A DNA stretch of 64,000 bases from Deinococcus gobiensis I-0 (GCF_000252445.1 NC_017790.1:487001-551000), one strand, 5' to 3'. Positions 25,481 to 35,864 are shown, counted from the stretch's first letter. The notes: generated from the letters alone by a model not told the origin. Numbers and translations are program-made.

Positions 25481-25807
25481 TCAGCGGTCGGTGCCGGGCA
25501 GGGGCCTACTGCGCGCGGGGCCGCCGTCCACGCCGCCGCTGCGCTCGGCTCCCTCTCCGCCGGCCGACGCGCCGCCCAGGTCGCTGCCCATCGCGCTGTT
25601 GGGGGTGCCCTGACGGTCCTCGAAGTCGCTGCCGCCCAGCAGGCCGTCGTCGAAGCCGGGCTGGTCGTTGGGGTTCTTGGCGTCGTCCTCGGTGTCGGCG
25701 CGCAGGATGCCCTCGGCGGCCATCTTGTCCTGAATGAGTTCGCCGGTAGTGCCCTCGTCCACCACTTCGGGCGTGAAGCTGGTCTCGTCGCGGTCGGGTT
25801 TGGTCAT
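25481..25807 (-). CDS. Small acidic disordered protein
   Basis: 108 aa, rich in Asp, Glu, Gly and Pro, with no hydrophobic segment. It starts MTKPDRDETSFTPEVVDEG and then runs through DDAKNPNDQPGFDDGLLGGSD. The ATG follows TAGGCT at leaderless spacing. Similar in style to the proteins at 6901 and 13938. Function unknown; hydrophilin-like composition fits a desiccation-tolerant host, which is inference. Confidence 0.65.
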   Translation of the reverse strand: MTKPDRDETSFTPEVVDEGTTGELIQDKMAAEGILRADTEDDAKNPNDQPGFDDGLLGGSDFEDRQGTPNSAMGSDLGGASAGGEGAERSGGVDGGPARSRPLPGTDR

Positions 25808-25941
25808 GCGCCGAGCCTACCCGCCCCCGCCGCCTGCCGGGCTGAGGTCATCTTGAGAGACCCTAGGGCATAGGGACCACCCCCGACAAAGTAAGGCGTC
25901 GCCGCCGCCCGCCCCGCAGCGGGCGCTAGACTCGCCGGCAC

Positions 25942-26418
<477 letters not shown>

Positions 26419-26420
26419 AG

Positions 26421-27860
26421 GTGCCCGGGAAGGTGTCCAGCCCCCGGCGCGCCGCGCTGCCGCTCGCCTTCCTGGGGGCGCTGCTGCTCTCGGCCGCGCC
26501 CGTGACCCCGCTGCCGGGCGCAGCCCCCATCGGCGACCGCATCTATCCCACGCTGGGGCAGGCGGGGCTGGACGTGCGGCACTACGACCTGCGCCTCACG
26601 GTGCCGCGTCCCGGCACGCTGGAACTGAGTGGCGAGGTCACGCTGACGCTCGCGGCCACGCGGCCCCTGTCGGCCATCGCCCTGGACTACCTGGGGCCGG
26701 CGGTGCAGGAGGTGCGCTGGAACGGCGCCGTGCGGGCCTTCGCCCTCGACCGGGCGGCGGGCAAGCTGCGGGTCACGTTGCCCGCGCCGCTGCGCCCCGG
26801 CGAGGCGGCGCGCCTGAGCGTGCGCTACGCCGGGGTGGCCGCCCAGGTGCCCGACGCCCTGCTGCCTACCGGCTGGCAGGCGGTGCCGGGCAAGGGCGGC
26901 GCGGGCGGGGCCAACTATGCCCTGAGCGAACCGGCGGGCACGCGCGGCTTCCTGCCGGTCAACGACCATCCCTCCGACCCGGCGACCTTCACCGTGCGCG
27001 TCACCGTGCCGGCGGGGTACACGGCCGCCGCCAGTGGGCTGGAGACGGGCGTGGCCGACAGCCCGGCGGGCCGCACCTTCACCTTCGAGCAGGCGGTGCC
27101 CATTCCGACCTACGCGCTGGCGATCCACGTCAATCGCTTCGCGCGGGTGGACTCGCCCCCGGTGCCGGTCGGCGTGGGCGGCGCGGCGGTCGTGCGGCGC
27201 GATTATTTTCCGGCCGGCCTCGGGTCGCGGGAGACGGCCGTGCGCGCGCCCTATCGCCGGACCGGCGAGGTGCTGGAGGTGCTCGCGGGCTGGTTCGGCC
27301 CCTTCCCCTTTGCGGCGCACGGCTCGGCCATCGTCGAGAGCGGCGTACCCGCACTGGAAACCGCCACCCTGAACACCATGCCGGTGCAGTCGAGCAACGA
27401 GCGCGTGCTCGTCCACGAGACGGCGCACCAGTGGTTCGGGGACCGCGTGGTGCTGGCCGACTGGTCGGACGTGTGGCTCAACGAGGGCTTCGCCACCTAC
27501 GCCGAACTGCTGTGGGCGCAGGCCCAGGGCGAGGACGGCGGGGCGGTCGTGGCCGGCTGGTACGCCCGCCTCGCCGGTCGCCCGACCCGGCCCCTGCCCG
27601 CGACCTCGGCCGAGGAACTGTTCGACCGCACGGCCTATCTGCGCGGCGCACTCGCCCTCCAGGCGGTGCGGGCCGAAGTCGGGGACGCGGCCTTCCGGGC
27701 GTGGCTGCGGGCCTACGTGACGGCCTTTTCCGGCCGGCCGGCCAGCACCGCCGGGCTGCTGGACCTGACGCGGCGCGAGCTGGGCGCGCGGGCCGAAGCG
27801 GCGCTGCGGCTGTGGGCCGAGTCGCCCACCCTGCCGCCGCTGCCCCCCACCGCTCCCTGA
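26421..27860 (+). CDS. M1-family metallopeptidase, secreted
   Basis: About 479 aa with a signal-like N-terminus (AALPLAFLGALLLSAAPV). The catalytic zinc site is HETAHQW at His332 and His336, with the third ligand Glu 18 residues on in LNEGFATYAE, the standard gluzincin spacing. The exopeptidase loop is PALETATLNT in place of the usual GAMEN. The protein ends soon after the catalytic helical domain, shorter than the roughly 850-aa aminopeptidase N type. GTG 26421 is 2 bases after the Nudix stop, with a possible alternative GTG at 26433. Confidence 0.88.
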   Translation: MPGKVSSPRRAALPLAFLGALLLSAAPVTPLPGAAPIGDRIYPTLGQAGLDVRHYDLRLTVPRPGTLELSGEVTLTLAATRPLSAIALDYLGPAVQEVRWNGAVRAFALDRAAGKLRVTLPAPLRPGEAARLSVRYAGVAAQVPDALLPTGWQAVPGKGGAGGANYALSEPAGTRGFLPVNDHPSDPATFTVRVTVPAGYTAAASGLETGVADSPAGRTFTFEQAVPIPTYALAIHVNRFARVDSPPVPVGVGGAAVVRRDYFPAGLGSRETAVRAPYRRTGEVLEVLAGWFGPFPFAAHGSAIVESGVPALETATLNTMPVQSSNERVLVHETAHQWFGDRVVLADWSDVWLNEGFATYAELLWAQAQGEDGGAVVAGWYARLAGRPTRPLPATSAEELFDRTAYLRGALALQAVRAEVGDAAFRAWLRAYVTAFSGRPASTAGLLDLTRRELGARAEAALRLWAESPTLPPLPPTAP

Positions 27861-27872
27861 AGATTGCCCCAA

Positions 27873-27888
27873 CGTGACGCCAGTCACA
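27873..27888 (+). promoter_or_regulatory. CRP/DdrI-type operator
   Basis: CGTGA-N6-TCACA matches the TGTGA-N6-TCACA consensus of CRP-family regulators at 9 of 10 positions. Its centre is about 37 bases upstream of the expected start site of the next gene (leaderless ATG at 27918, -10 box TAGGCT 27906-27911), so it overlaps the -35 region. Confidence 0.55.
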
Positions 27889-27917
27889 TCTTCAGGAAAG
27901 GAGCTTAGGCTGCGGGC

Positions 27918-28706
27918 ATGTGGCCTTTCGGAAAGAACACGGCAGAGCGCGTCAAGGACGCCATCAACGCGAACTCGGTGCTGTCGCCCCTGGGGCTGGC
28001 GGTCCAGGAGCAGGGCGGCACCGTGACCGTGACCGGTGAGGTACCCCGGCAGTCGCTGGTCGGCCTGATCAGCGCGGTCGCGGGCGGCATCAGCGGCGTG
28101 CGCAGCGTGGACACGAGCGGCGTGACCGTCACCGAGACGCAGGCGGCCCCGGCGGCCGACGAGAACACCGGGCCGGTCCAGATGCCCGACATCGTGCAGG
28201 AGAGCGCCGGCCCGGCGACGGCGACGCCTGCCAGCACGCCCACCCCGGCCCCTGCCAAGTCGCCTGCCCAGACCGACCTGAGCGACAAGCTCACCGAGGA
28301 CAACAGCCGCGTCGCCAAGGCCGTGCTGGCCGCCCTGCGCGGCAACGGCGAACTGGCCGACGATCCCATCGACGTGCTCCAGAGCGGCAAGAGCGTGATC
28401 CTGCGCGGCGTGGTGGACAGCGACCACGAAAAGCGCCTCGCTGAACAGCTCGCCCGCGACGTGGACGGCGTGGCCGGCGTGGACTCCAGCGGCCTGCGCG
28501 TGGCCGCCGGGGTCAAGGACCTCGCCAAGGAGAAGGACGAGCAGACCGGCGACACGGTCTACACCGTCAAGCCCGGCGACAGCCTGAGCGCCATCGCGCA
28601 GAAGTACTACGGCGACGCGATGGAATACAAGAAGATCGCCCACTACAACAACATCAGCAACCCCGATCTCATCCAGCCCGGCCAGCGCCTGCGCATTCCC
28701 GGCTGA
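27918..28706 (+). CDS. BON-BON-LysM domain protein
   Basis: 262 aa. Two BON domains (about residues 8-70 and 125-190, the second with LQSGKSVILRGVVDSDHEKRLAEQL) flank a Pro/Ala/Thr linker, and a C-terminal LysM domain (TVYTVKPGDSLSAIAQKYYG, then LIQPGQRLRIP) ends it. BON domains bind phospholipid or membrane, and LysM binds peptidoglycan. Similar single-chain proteins (YgaU/LysM-BON type) are stress-related envelope proteins. No signal peptide is obvious. Possible control through the CRP-type site just upstream. Confidence 0.9.
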   Translation: MWPFGKNTAERVKDAINANSVLSPLGLAVQEQGGTVTVTGEVPRQSLVGLISAVAGGISGVRSVDTSGVTVTETQAAPAADENTGPVQMPDIVQESAGPATATPASTPTPAPAKSPAQTDLSDKLTEDNSRVAKAVLAALRGNGELADDPIDVLQSGKSVILRGVVDSDHEKRLAEQLARDVDGVAGVDSSGLRVAAGVKDLAKEKDEQTGDTVYTVKPGDSLSAIAQKYYGDAMEYKKIAHYNNISNPDLIQPGQRLRIPG

Positions 28707-28749
28707 AGTTCGCCCGGCGGCCCCGGAAGTGGCGGCTAGACTCGGACCC

Positions 28750-29985
28750 GTGTCCGGTCTACCGCCGCTTTCCTGTGAGGTCGTCCTCTGGCACCCTGAC
28801 GGTCGGCGGGTGCTGCGGCGGGGCGGGGCGCTGCCCGTCCTCGATGTTCCGCGCGGGGCCGACCCCGCCGGGGTGGTGCTGGAGGTCTGGGGCTTGCCGG
28901 TCTGGCCGCTGCACGATCTGGGGGCGCGCTTCGGCCTGGGCGGGACCGTGCAGTTTCAGGCGCGGACCGGGGAAGCCCCGGGGGGAATGGCCTGGAGTCC
29001 GGTCCTGCCGGAACCCGTCCCGGGTGCCCGCCCCTGGCAGCGTCCCGGCTGGCCCGCGCGCACGCTCGCGTGGCTGGACACCGAACTGGCCGCGTGCGGG
29101 CAGGTGCGCAGCGGTCCGCCCACCTTCATCTCCATGCACGACCTCAATACGGTGTGGGAAGTGCCGCTGGCGACAGGGCCCGCCTTCCTGAAAATCAGTG
29201 AGGGCGGGCGCGAGGCGGCGGTCACGGCCGAGGTGGCCCGCACCCTGCCTGATCTGGCGCCGCCACTGCTGGGCGCGTGGCCGGAGGTGGGGGCGCAGCT
29301 CGTGGCGTCGGGCGGGCAGCTGCTCGACGGCGTGCCTGATCTGGAGGCCTGGACGCAGGCGCTGACGCGGCTGGCCGATGTTCAGCGGCGCGCCGATCCG
29401 GTGGCCCTCGCGGCGGCGGGCTGCTCGGCGTGGCCGCTGAACCGGACGGGTGAGGCCGTGCTGGACCTGCTGGGCGATGCGGCGACGTTGCGGGGCTGGG
29501 GCCTGCCGGCGGCCGAGGTGGACGCCCTGCGGGGGGCGCGGCCGCGTGTGCGCGCCCTGCTGCGCGACCTCGCGGCGCATGGTCTGCCCGATCGGCCCGC
29601 GCACGGCGACGCCCACCCGCGCAACGCGCTGCGCGGCGCCCGGGGCAGCGTGTGGTTCGACTGGAGCGAGGCGGCCAGCGCGGCCCATCCCTTCATGGAC
29701 GCGGGGTGGTTCCTGGCCTTCGCGCTGCACCCCCAGCGGGGCGGCCTGCCGGTGCGGTCGCTGGCCGGGCTGGACACCGCGCTGGCCGGAGCCTTTCTGG
29801 GGAGCTGGGGCTGCCCGGACGCCACCCCGCTGCTGTGGCGGGCGCTGCCGCTGGCCCTGCTGCACCGCGCGGCCGCCTACGACCGGCAATTCCGCGACTG
29901 GGCGGGCACGGTGCCGGGGTGGCGGCCCCTGTACACCCGCTTCGCCCTGCGGCAGGCGGTGGGGGAGTTGAGCCGACTGGACTGA
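28750..29985 (+). CDS. Aminoglycoside phosphotransferase-like (APH fold) protein
   Basis: 411 aa. The C-terminal part has the APH kinase brace: PAHGDAHPRNAL (catalytic Asp and Asn) and WFDWSEAA (metal-binding Asp). Just before it sits a helical lobe. The N-terminal 130 residues contain a WHPDGRRVLRRGGALPVLDVP section resembling a Nudix-like or ancillary domain rather than the usual kinase lobe. It is probably a small-molecule kinase of unknown substrate, not necessarily resistance. GTG 28750 follows a TAGACT box by several bases. Confidence 0.75.
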   Translation: MSGLPPLSCEVVLWHPDGRRVLRRGGALPVLDVPRGADPAGVVLEVWGLPVWPLHDLGARFGLGGTVQFQARTGEAPGGMAWSPVLPEPVPGARPWQRPGWPARTLAWLDTELAACGQVRSGPPTFISMHDLNTVWEVPLATGPAFLKISEGGREAAVTAEVARTLPDLAPPLLGAWPEVGAQLVASGGQLLDGVPDLEAWTQALTRLADVQRRADPVALAAAGCSAWPLNRTGEAVLDLLGDAATLRGWGLPAAEVDALRGARPRVRALLRDLAAHGLPDRPAHGDAHPRNALRGARGSVWFDWSEAASAAHPFMDAGWFLAFALHPQRGGLPVRSLAGLDTALAGAFLGSWGCPDATPLLWRALPLALLHRAAAYDRQFRDWAGTVPGWRPLYTRFALRQAVGELSRLD

Positions 29986-29994
29986 GACTCACTA

Positions 29995-30024
29995 CTATCA
30001 CACCCTGATATCGAAAGCTGATAG
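29995..30024 (+). promoter_or_regulatory. Candidate PadR autoregulatory operator
   Basis: TATCA-N5-TGATA (29996-30010) followed by a second TGATAG (30019-30024), immediately upstream of the padR start. PadR-family regulators commonly repress their own operon from such sites. Confidence 0.45.
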
Positions 30025-30028
30025 CCAT

Positions 30029-30346
30029 ATGGATGTCAATCTCTTCAAGGGCAATCTCGACCTGATCCTGCTGAGCGTGCTGGAGCGCGAGGGGGGCTAC
30101 GGTCAGGACGTCGCCAAGCGGGTGCAGGTGCTGACCGGCGGCGAGATCACCCTCAACGCGGGTAGCCTGTACCCGGCGCTGCACCGGCTGGAGCGTTCCG
30201 GCTTCCTGGCGGCGCAAGAGGAGCAGCTCGCGCGGGGAGGCCCCCCGGTCCGGACCTATGCCCTGACGGATGCAGGCCACGCCGAACTGGGACGGCGGCG
30301 CGAGAAGTACCGGGCCTTCGACCGGGCGCTGCGGAGCCTGTGGTGA
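30029..30346 (+). CDS. PadR-family transcriptional regulator
   Basis: 105 aa winged helix-turn-helix. It starts NLFKGNLDLILLSVLEREGGYGQDVAKRV and has the PadR signature ITLNAGSLYPALHRLERSGFL, followed by the wing YALTDAGHAELGRR. It lacks the long C-terminal helix of PadR-s1 types, so it belongs to the short PadR-s2 group. The next gene begins at an overlapping GTGA, placing it first in a three-gene operon with an HAAS-type membrane protein and a signal peptidase. Likely autorepressed. Confidence 0.9.
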   Translation: MDVNLFKGNLDLILLSVLEREGGYGQDVAKRVQVLTGGEITLNAGSLYPALHRLERSGFLAAQEEQLARGGPPVRTYALTDAGHAELGRRREKYRAFDRALRSLW

Positions 30347-30720
30347 GCGGGGGCAGGGGGGCGGAACCGGGCGCGGAGCTGCCGCCCGGCGTGGCCGCCT
30401 ACCTGGGCCGGGCGACGGCGCTGCTGTGGCCGGAGCGGCGGCGCGCCGTGCGGGCCGAGCTGTACGCGCATCTCTACCACGAGCATCTCGACGCCCGGCT
30501 GCGGGGACTGGACGAGGCGGCGGCCTGGGCCGAGGCCCTGCGCGCGGCCGGTCCCGTCTGGGGTGTGGCCCTGAGGCTGGCCCAGGTCCATATGGGCGGC
30601 CTGACCGTGCGCACGCTGCTGCTGGGGGCGGCGCTGGGCGGCGCGGCCTACGCTGTCCGGCCCCACCTGACACATGTGCCGTTGCCGGTCCCGGCCCAGA
30701 CGCAGCCGGTGCGGCCATGA
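30343..30720 (+). CDS. HAAS/permease-prefix domain membrane protein
   Basis: 125 aa. The N-terminal helical region (AAYLGRATALLWPERRRAVRAELYAHLYHEHLDARLRGL, then AAAWAEALRAAGP) follows the pattern of the HAAS/permease-prefix domain that often accompanies PadR regulators. One hydrophobic segment near residues 88-106 is followed by a short Pro-rich tail. GTG 30343 overlaps the padR stop. It may sense or sequester the PadR partner; this is inference from gene order. Confidence 0.7.
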   Translation: MSGGRGAEPGAELPPGVAAYLGRATALLWPERRRAVRAELYAHLYHEHLDARLRGLDEAAAWAEALRAAGPVWGVALRLAQVHMGGLTVRTLLLGAALGGAAYAVRPHLTHVPLPVPAQTQPVRP

Positions 30721-31451
30721 GCGGCCGGTCCTGGCGTCGGCTGTGGCGCGACTGGCTCTCGCCCGCACTGTTCGCCCTGCTGCTGACCCAGTTCGGGGCC
30801 TCGGCGGTGCGGGTGGACGGGGTCAGCATGCTGCCCACCCTGCGCCACGGCGAACTGCTGGCGCTGCCCAAGGCCGAGGGCTGGGCGCACCGGCTGCGTC
30901 TGGGCGGGTACCACCGGGGCGACCTCGTGGTGTTCAAGCCGCCGCGCACCCTGGCGGCCGAGTGGCGGCGCGACTACCGGGGGGTGCCGCTGCCCTGGGC
31001 CTACCGTCCCGATCTGATCAAGCGGGTGGTGGGGGTCCCCGGAGACCGCGTCGCCATGCGTGCCGGGCGGCTGTATGTCAACGGGCGGGCGGTGGCCGAG
31101 CCGCGCGTGCTGGGCTACTGGGGAGCGCTGTGCCCTGACCGCGCCAGCCGGCTGGCGAACACGGTCGCGCAGGCGCCGGACCACACCGGCCTGCCCGAAA
31201 CCGTGGTGCCGCCCCGCACCTATTTCGTGATGGGTGACAACCGCAGCCCCGGCGGCAGCCTGGACAGCCGCAGCTTCGGGCCGGTGGCGGCCTGGGACAT
31301 CGAAGCCCGCGCCGTGGCGAGTCTCTGGCCGCTGGCCGCGCGCCGGGACGCGGTCCCCGCCTGTGACGGCCAGCCGTACCCCGAGCGCCGGGTGCGGGCG
31401 ACCGGCCCCCTGCAGCCGAACGTGCGTCTCCTGGTGGACACCCCGCGCTGA
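30717..31451 (+). CDS. lepB: Signal peptidase I (S26)
   Basis: 244 aa. Removes signal peptides from exported proteins at the membrane. The catalytic dyad is Ser37 in VDGVSMLPTL and Lys102 in DLIKRVVGVPGDRV. Box E is YFVMGDNRSPGGSLDSRSFGPV. A single N-terminal membrane segment (PALFALLLTQFGAS) anchors it. ATGA overlap with the preceding gene shows translational coupling in the padR operon. A chromosome-wide housekeeping copy would normally lie elsewhere, so this may be a conditional paralogue. Confidence 0.92.
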   Translation: MSGRSWRRLWRDWLSPALFALLLTQFGASAVRVDGVSMLPTLRHGELLALPKAEGWAHRLRLGGYHRGDLVVFKPPRTLAAEWRRDYRGVPLPWAYRPDLIKRVVGVPGDRVAMRAGRLYVNGRAVAEPRVLGYWGALCPDRASRLANTVAQAPDHTGLPETVVPPRTYFVMGDNRSPGGSLDSRSFGPVAAWDIEARAVASLWPLAARRDAVPACDGQPYPERRVRATGPLQPNVRLLVDTPR

Positions 31452-31519
31452 GGTCGTTCTTCTGCCGTTCCCCCTTTCGGCGGACGTTCCTGCGCTCCTG
31501 CTCGCCTAGGCTCTGGCGC

Positions 31520-33265
31520 ATGATGGGCTGGATGGAGGAGAGGGACGAACTGCGGGCGATGCGGCGCGAGGGGCCGCTGAGCGACCTCGGCGACCCGCAC
31601 ACCTACCGGGTGGCCCTGTACGTGCTGCTGGCCCTGCCGGTGGGCGGCGCGGCGGCGGCGCTGCTGACCGGCGGCGTGGTCGCGGGGCTGCTGAGCCTGC
31701 CCGTACTGGTGGGCGCGGCCCTGCTGCTGGGGGCGCTGTGGCTGGTGGGCGGCCTGGCCGACGTGCAGCGCGTCCTGGCCGGGCTGTTGGGCGTGGGGTT
31801 CGTGCGCCCGGCGCTGGCCCCCGCCTACACCGGGGTGTTGCCCTGGCTGCGCGCGACCCTCAGCGATCCCGACACCTACCGCGCCCTGCTGTTCCACGTC
31901 GTGCAGCTGCCGCTGGCGCTGCTGTGCTGGCTGGTACTGGGGCTGCTGCTGGCGGTGGCCGCCGTGGGCCTGAGCGCCCCGCTGTGGGCCTCGGCTCCCG
32001 AACGGGTCTCGCCCGCCCTGCTGACCTGGGGCAACCTGAGCGCGCAGCCCACGCCGCTGGCGGTCGCCGGGCTGGTGCTGCTGGGGCTGGGGGCGGTGGT
32101 GGTGGGTACGGGCGTCCTGAACCTGATGGGCCGGATGTGGGGGCGGCTGGCAGGCGCGCTGCTCTCGCAGGGGGGGGCCAGCGAGGCGGCGCGGCGCGAG
32201 GTGCTGGCGTTGCGCCGCGCCGCCGGGCGGGTCGCGCTGGGCGACGACCTGAACGCCACCCTGCGCGACCTGACCGACCAGGCCCGCGCCGCGAGCACCG
32301 CCCGCACGGTCGCGCTCGCGGCTCCCGGCGGCGCGCTGCGGGCCCTGAGCGGCGCGCCTCTGGAACCCGGCGACGACCTCGCCGATCCGGACATGGGGGG
32401 CGGCGTGCCCCTCTCGGGCGGGGCCGTCGTGCGGACCCTGGGGGGCGGGGGCACGCTGGCCCTGTTGCCGGTCACGCTGCCCATCTCCTCCGGGGTGGGG
32501 GGCGGCACGCTGCGGGCCGTGTACGCACCGGGCCGGCGGCCGGGGCCCGACGAACTGGCCTTCCTGCTGAGCATCGCCGACCACGCGGGCACCGCGTTGC
32601 ACGCCGCCGAACTCATCGAGCGGGCGGGCGCGCGGGCCGGCGAGCAGGAGCGCGCCCGGCTGGCCCGCGAGCTGCACGACAGCGTGGCGCAGGCGCTCTA
32701 CGGCATCACCTTGGGGGCCAAGACGGCGCGCGCCACCCTGGAGCGCGACCCGGTCCGCACCCGCGCGAGCCTGGACTACACCATCCGGCTGGCCGAGGGC
32801 GGCGTCTCGGAGATGAAGGCGCTGCTGTTCTCGCTGCGCCCCGACGCGCTGGAGGAAGGTGGGCTGGTCGCGGCCCTCTCGCAGCACGCCCACGCCCTGG
32901 AGGCCCGACACGGCCTGAGTGTCCACGCCGAGCTGGGGGCCGAGCCGTCCCTGACGCCCGACACCCAGGCCGCTGCCTACCGTGTGGCCCAGGAAGCCCT
33001 GCACAACGTGGTCAAGCACGCGCGGGCGGGGGCGGTGTGGCTCTCGCTGCGTGAGGAGGGCGACGAGGTGCGCCTGGAGGTGCGCGACGACGGGCGCGGC
33101 TTCGACACGGCGGCGGCGGGGCGCGGCACCCTTGGCCAGCGCAGCATGCGCGAGCGCGCCGCCGGGGTGGGCGGCGCCCTGCGGGTGAGCAGCGCCCCGG
33201 GCGAGGGTACGGCCGTCGTGCTGACCCTGCCCGCCGCTCCGGCCGAATCGCGGGAGCGCGCGTGA
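31520..33265 (+). CDS. LiaS/NarL-type sensor histidine kinase
   Basis: 581 aa. About four to six membrane segments lie in the first 230 residues, then a GAF-like linker (LALAAPGGALRAL... LLPVTLPIS), a HisKA_3 domain with phospho-acceptor His386 in RLARELHDSVAQAL, and a HATPase with N-box QEALHNVVKHA and G-box DDGRGFD. TAGGCT 31506-31511 gives a leaderless start at 31520. The next two genes overlap by GTGA and ATGA, forming a compact kinase-DUF4097-regulator operon. Confidence 0.92.
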   Translation: MMGWMEERDELRAMRREGPLSDLGDPHTYRVALYVLLALPVGGAAAALLTGGVVAGLLSLPVLVGAALLLGALWLVGGLADVQRVLAGLLGVGFVRPALAPAYTGVLPWLRATLSDPDTYRALLFHVVQLPLALLCWLVLGLLLAVAAVGLSAPLWASAPERVSPALLTWGNLSAQPTPLAVAGLVLLGLGAVVVGTGVLNLMGRMWGRLAGALLSQGGASEAARREVLALRRAAGRVALGDDLNATLRDLTDQARAASTARTVALAAPGGALRALSGAPLEPGDDLADPDMGGGVPLSGGAVVRTLGGGGTLALLPVTLPISSGVGGGTLRAVYAPGRRPGPDELAFLLSIADHAGTALHAAELIERAGARAGEQERARLARELHDSVAQALYGITLGAKTARATLERDPVRTRASLDYTIRLAEGGVSEMKALLFSLRPDALEEGGLVAALSQHAHALEARHGLSVHAELGAEPSLTPDTQAAAYRVAQEALHNVVKHARAGAVWLSLREEGDEVRLEVRDDGRGFDTAAAGRGTLGQRSMRERAAGVGGALRVSSAPGEGTAVVLTLPAAPAESRERA

Positions 33266-34283
33266 TCCTGCCGCCCCCCCGGCCGCTGCTGCCGGTCCTC
33301 GCGCGCATGGCGCTGGGGCTGGCGCTCGCGTCGGCAGGGGGGCTGCTCGTGTGGCAGGGCCTGGACTGGCGGCCCACCCCCGGTCTGGAGACGGTCACGA
33401 CCCCGGCCGAGGTGCCGCTCGACGGGCCGCTGCCCCTGGACTACGCGGACGCGGCCACCGTGAACCTCGCGGGCGACCGCAGCGACCTGAACGTCTCGCC
33501 GCTGGCCGCCGGCAGCCCGGACCTGCTGCGCGGCGAGGCCCGGCACCGCCGCCGCAACCCGCTGGGCGTGTCGGTCGGCCGCGAGGGCCGCGCGGTGCAG
33601 GCCGACCTGTCGCTGTACGTCAAGGACCTGCAACGCGGCGGGGTCGTCGCGCCCGAGCCGGTGCAGCACACCCTGAGCGTGGGGCTGAGCCGCGCCGTGC
33701 CCCTCACCCTGGGCACCCTGACCTCGGGCGGGGACCAGCGGCTCGACCTGCGCGGGCTGCGCCTGCGCGCCCTGACCGCCCGCAGCGACAGCGGCGACCT
33801 GACCCTGACCCTGCCCGCGCAGCCCGGCGGCCCGCTCGCCCTGATCACCCGGCGCGGCGAGGTGCAGGTCTCGGCCGGGCCGGGGGCCTCGCCTGAGGCG
33901 CTGCGGGTCAACGGGCAGTCGGGCGACCTGAAGCTCGCGCTGGGCGGCGCGCGCCTCGACGCCCTGAGTGCCGGCACGCTGGGCGGCGACGTGACCCTCA
34001 CGCTGCCCGCAAGGGTCAACCGGGGCAGCGTGACCACCCAGAGCGGCGACGTGGAGGTCACGGCCCTGAGCGGCACGTCCGGTAACCTCGACATCCGCAC
34101 CCAGAGCGGCGAGGTCACCCTGGGCGTGCCCGCCGGGCTGCGGGTGCGGGTGCGCTTCACCGGCCGCGAGACCCTGGTGCTGCCGCCCGGCACGCCGCCC
34201 GCCACCGCCCCCGACCTCGACGTGTTCGTGGACGCCCCGCCGGGCAACTTCACCCTTCGCGCGCCGTCCCAGGAGGACCAGCC

Positions 34284-34287
<4 letters not shown>
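33262..34287 (+). CDS. DUF4097 (LiaG-like) membrane-anchored beta-helix protein
   Basis: 341 aa. One N-terminal membrane anchor (LARMALGLALASAGGLLVWQG) is followed by an extracytoplasmic beta-helix of repeats such as ARSDSGDLTLTLP, VNGQSGDLKLAL, TTQSGDVEVTAL and RTQSGEVTLGVP. This is the DUF4097 pattern of LiaG in the Bacillus Lia envelope-stress operon. It sits between the kinase and response regulator with overlapping start and stop codons (GTGA at 33262; ATGA at 34284), so the three are made together. Confidence 0.85.
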
Positions 34288-34967
<680 letters not shown>

Positions 34968-34971
34968 AGCG

Positions 34972-35859
34972 GTGGGTGTGCGGCTGGTCACTGGAGACGT
35001 TCCGCGCTTCTGGGAGGCGTTCGGGCCGGGGAACCGTCTGGGCGCCCCGGACATGGCCGCCCGGCTCCGGCAGGTGTATCTGGAGCCGGGAACGGTGGGG
35101 CTGCGGGCGCTCCTGCCGGGGGACGAGGACGCGTCGGGAGCGCTCCTGGGGGCGCTGCGGGCCCACCGGGACTATTACGTGAGCATCCGGGCCGAGTCGC
35201 TGCAGGTCATCCGGACCTTGCCCGCGCGGCTCGAAGCCGTGCTGGAGCGGCTGTCCGGCCTGTTCCCCGAGCTGGAGGCCGATCTCTATGTGGCCGTGGG
35301 GGCGCTCGGCCGGGGCGGCACACTGGGCCGGACAGGTGGGCGGCGCTTCGCGGTCGTCGGCCTGGATTTCTTCTGCGGCGGACCGCACGCCGCGAACGGC
35401 AGCCTGAGTGCCTGGCAGCGCAGAGTCCTTCATCCGGCGGCCGCATTGCCCGGTGTGGTGGCCCACGAACTGATCCACACGCTTCAGCCCGAGGTGAGGG
35501 TGGAGGACCTGACCCTGCTGCAAGCCGTGCTGGCGGAGGGCGCCGCCGAGTATCTGGGCCGCATCGTCGCCGGAGACACCATCAACGCCCACCTGTACGG
35601 GTACGGTCTGCGTCACGAGGCCGAACTGCGCCGGCGCTTCCAGGCCGACCTGGCTGCCGGGGCCCCTCTGGAACGCTGGCTGTACCAGGGCGAGCAGGCC
35701 GGAGCAGAACCCGCCGACCTGGGCTATTTTCTCGGGTCGCAGATCGTGCAGGCGTACCACGAGCGGGACCGCGACCGGGCGGGCGTCCTGCGGGAGCTGC
35801 TGGACCTCCCCCTGCACGACCCGCAGACCTTCTTGCGGCGCAGCGGTTATTTCGGGTAG
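34972..35859 (+). CDS. Putative zinc metallopeptidase (DUF2268-like)
   Basis: 295 aa with HELIH at about residues 165-169 (VVAHELIHTLQPE) and an EGAAEYL helix 20-odd residues on, the gluzincin layout of DUF2268-type predicted Zn proteases. Other parts are helical with no clear signal peptide. GTG 34972 is 4 bases after the response-regulator stop, so it is probably a target or modulator in the Lia-like operon. Catalytic function is not proven. Confidence 0.7.
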   Translation: MGVRLVTGDVPRFWEAFGPGNRLGAPDMAARLRQVYLEPGTVGLRALLPGDEDASGALLGALRAHRDYYVSIRAESLQVIRTLPARLEAVLERLSGLFPELEADLYVAVGALGRGGTLGRTGGRRFAVVGLDFFCGGPHAANGSLSAWQRRVLHPAAALPGVVAHELIHTLQPEVRVEDLTLLQAVLAEGAAEYLGRIVAGDTINAHLYGYGLRHEAELRRRFQADLAAGAPLERWLYQGEQAGAEPADLGYFLGSQIVQAYHERDRDRAGVLRELLDLPLHDPQTFLRRSGYFG

Positions 35860-35864
35860 GTGAC

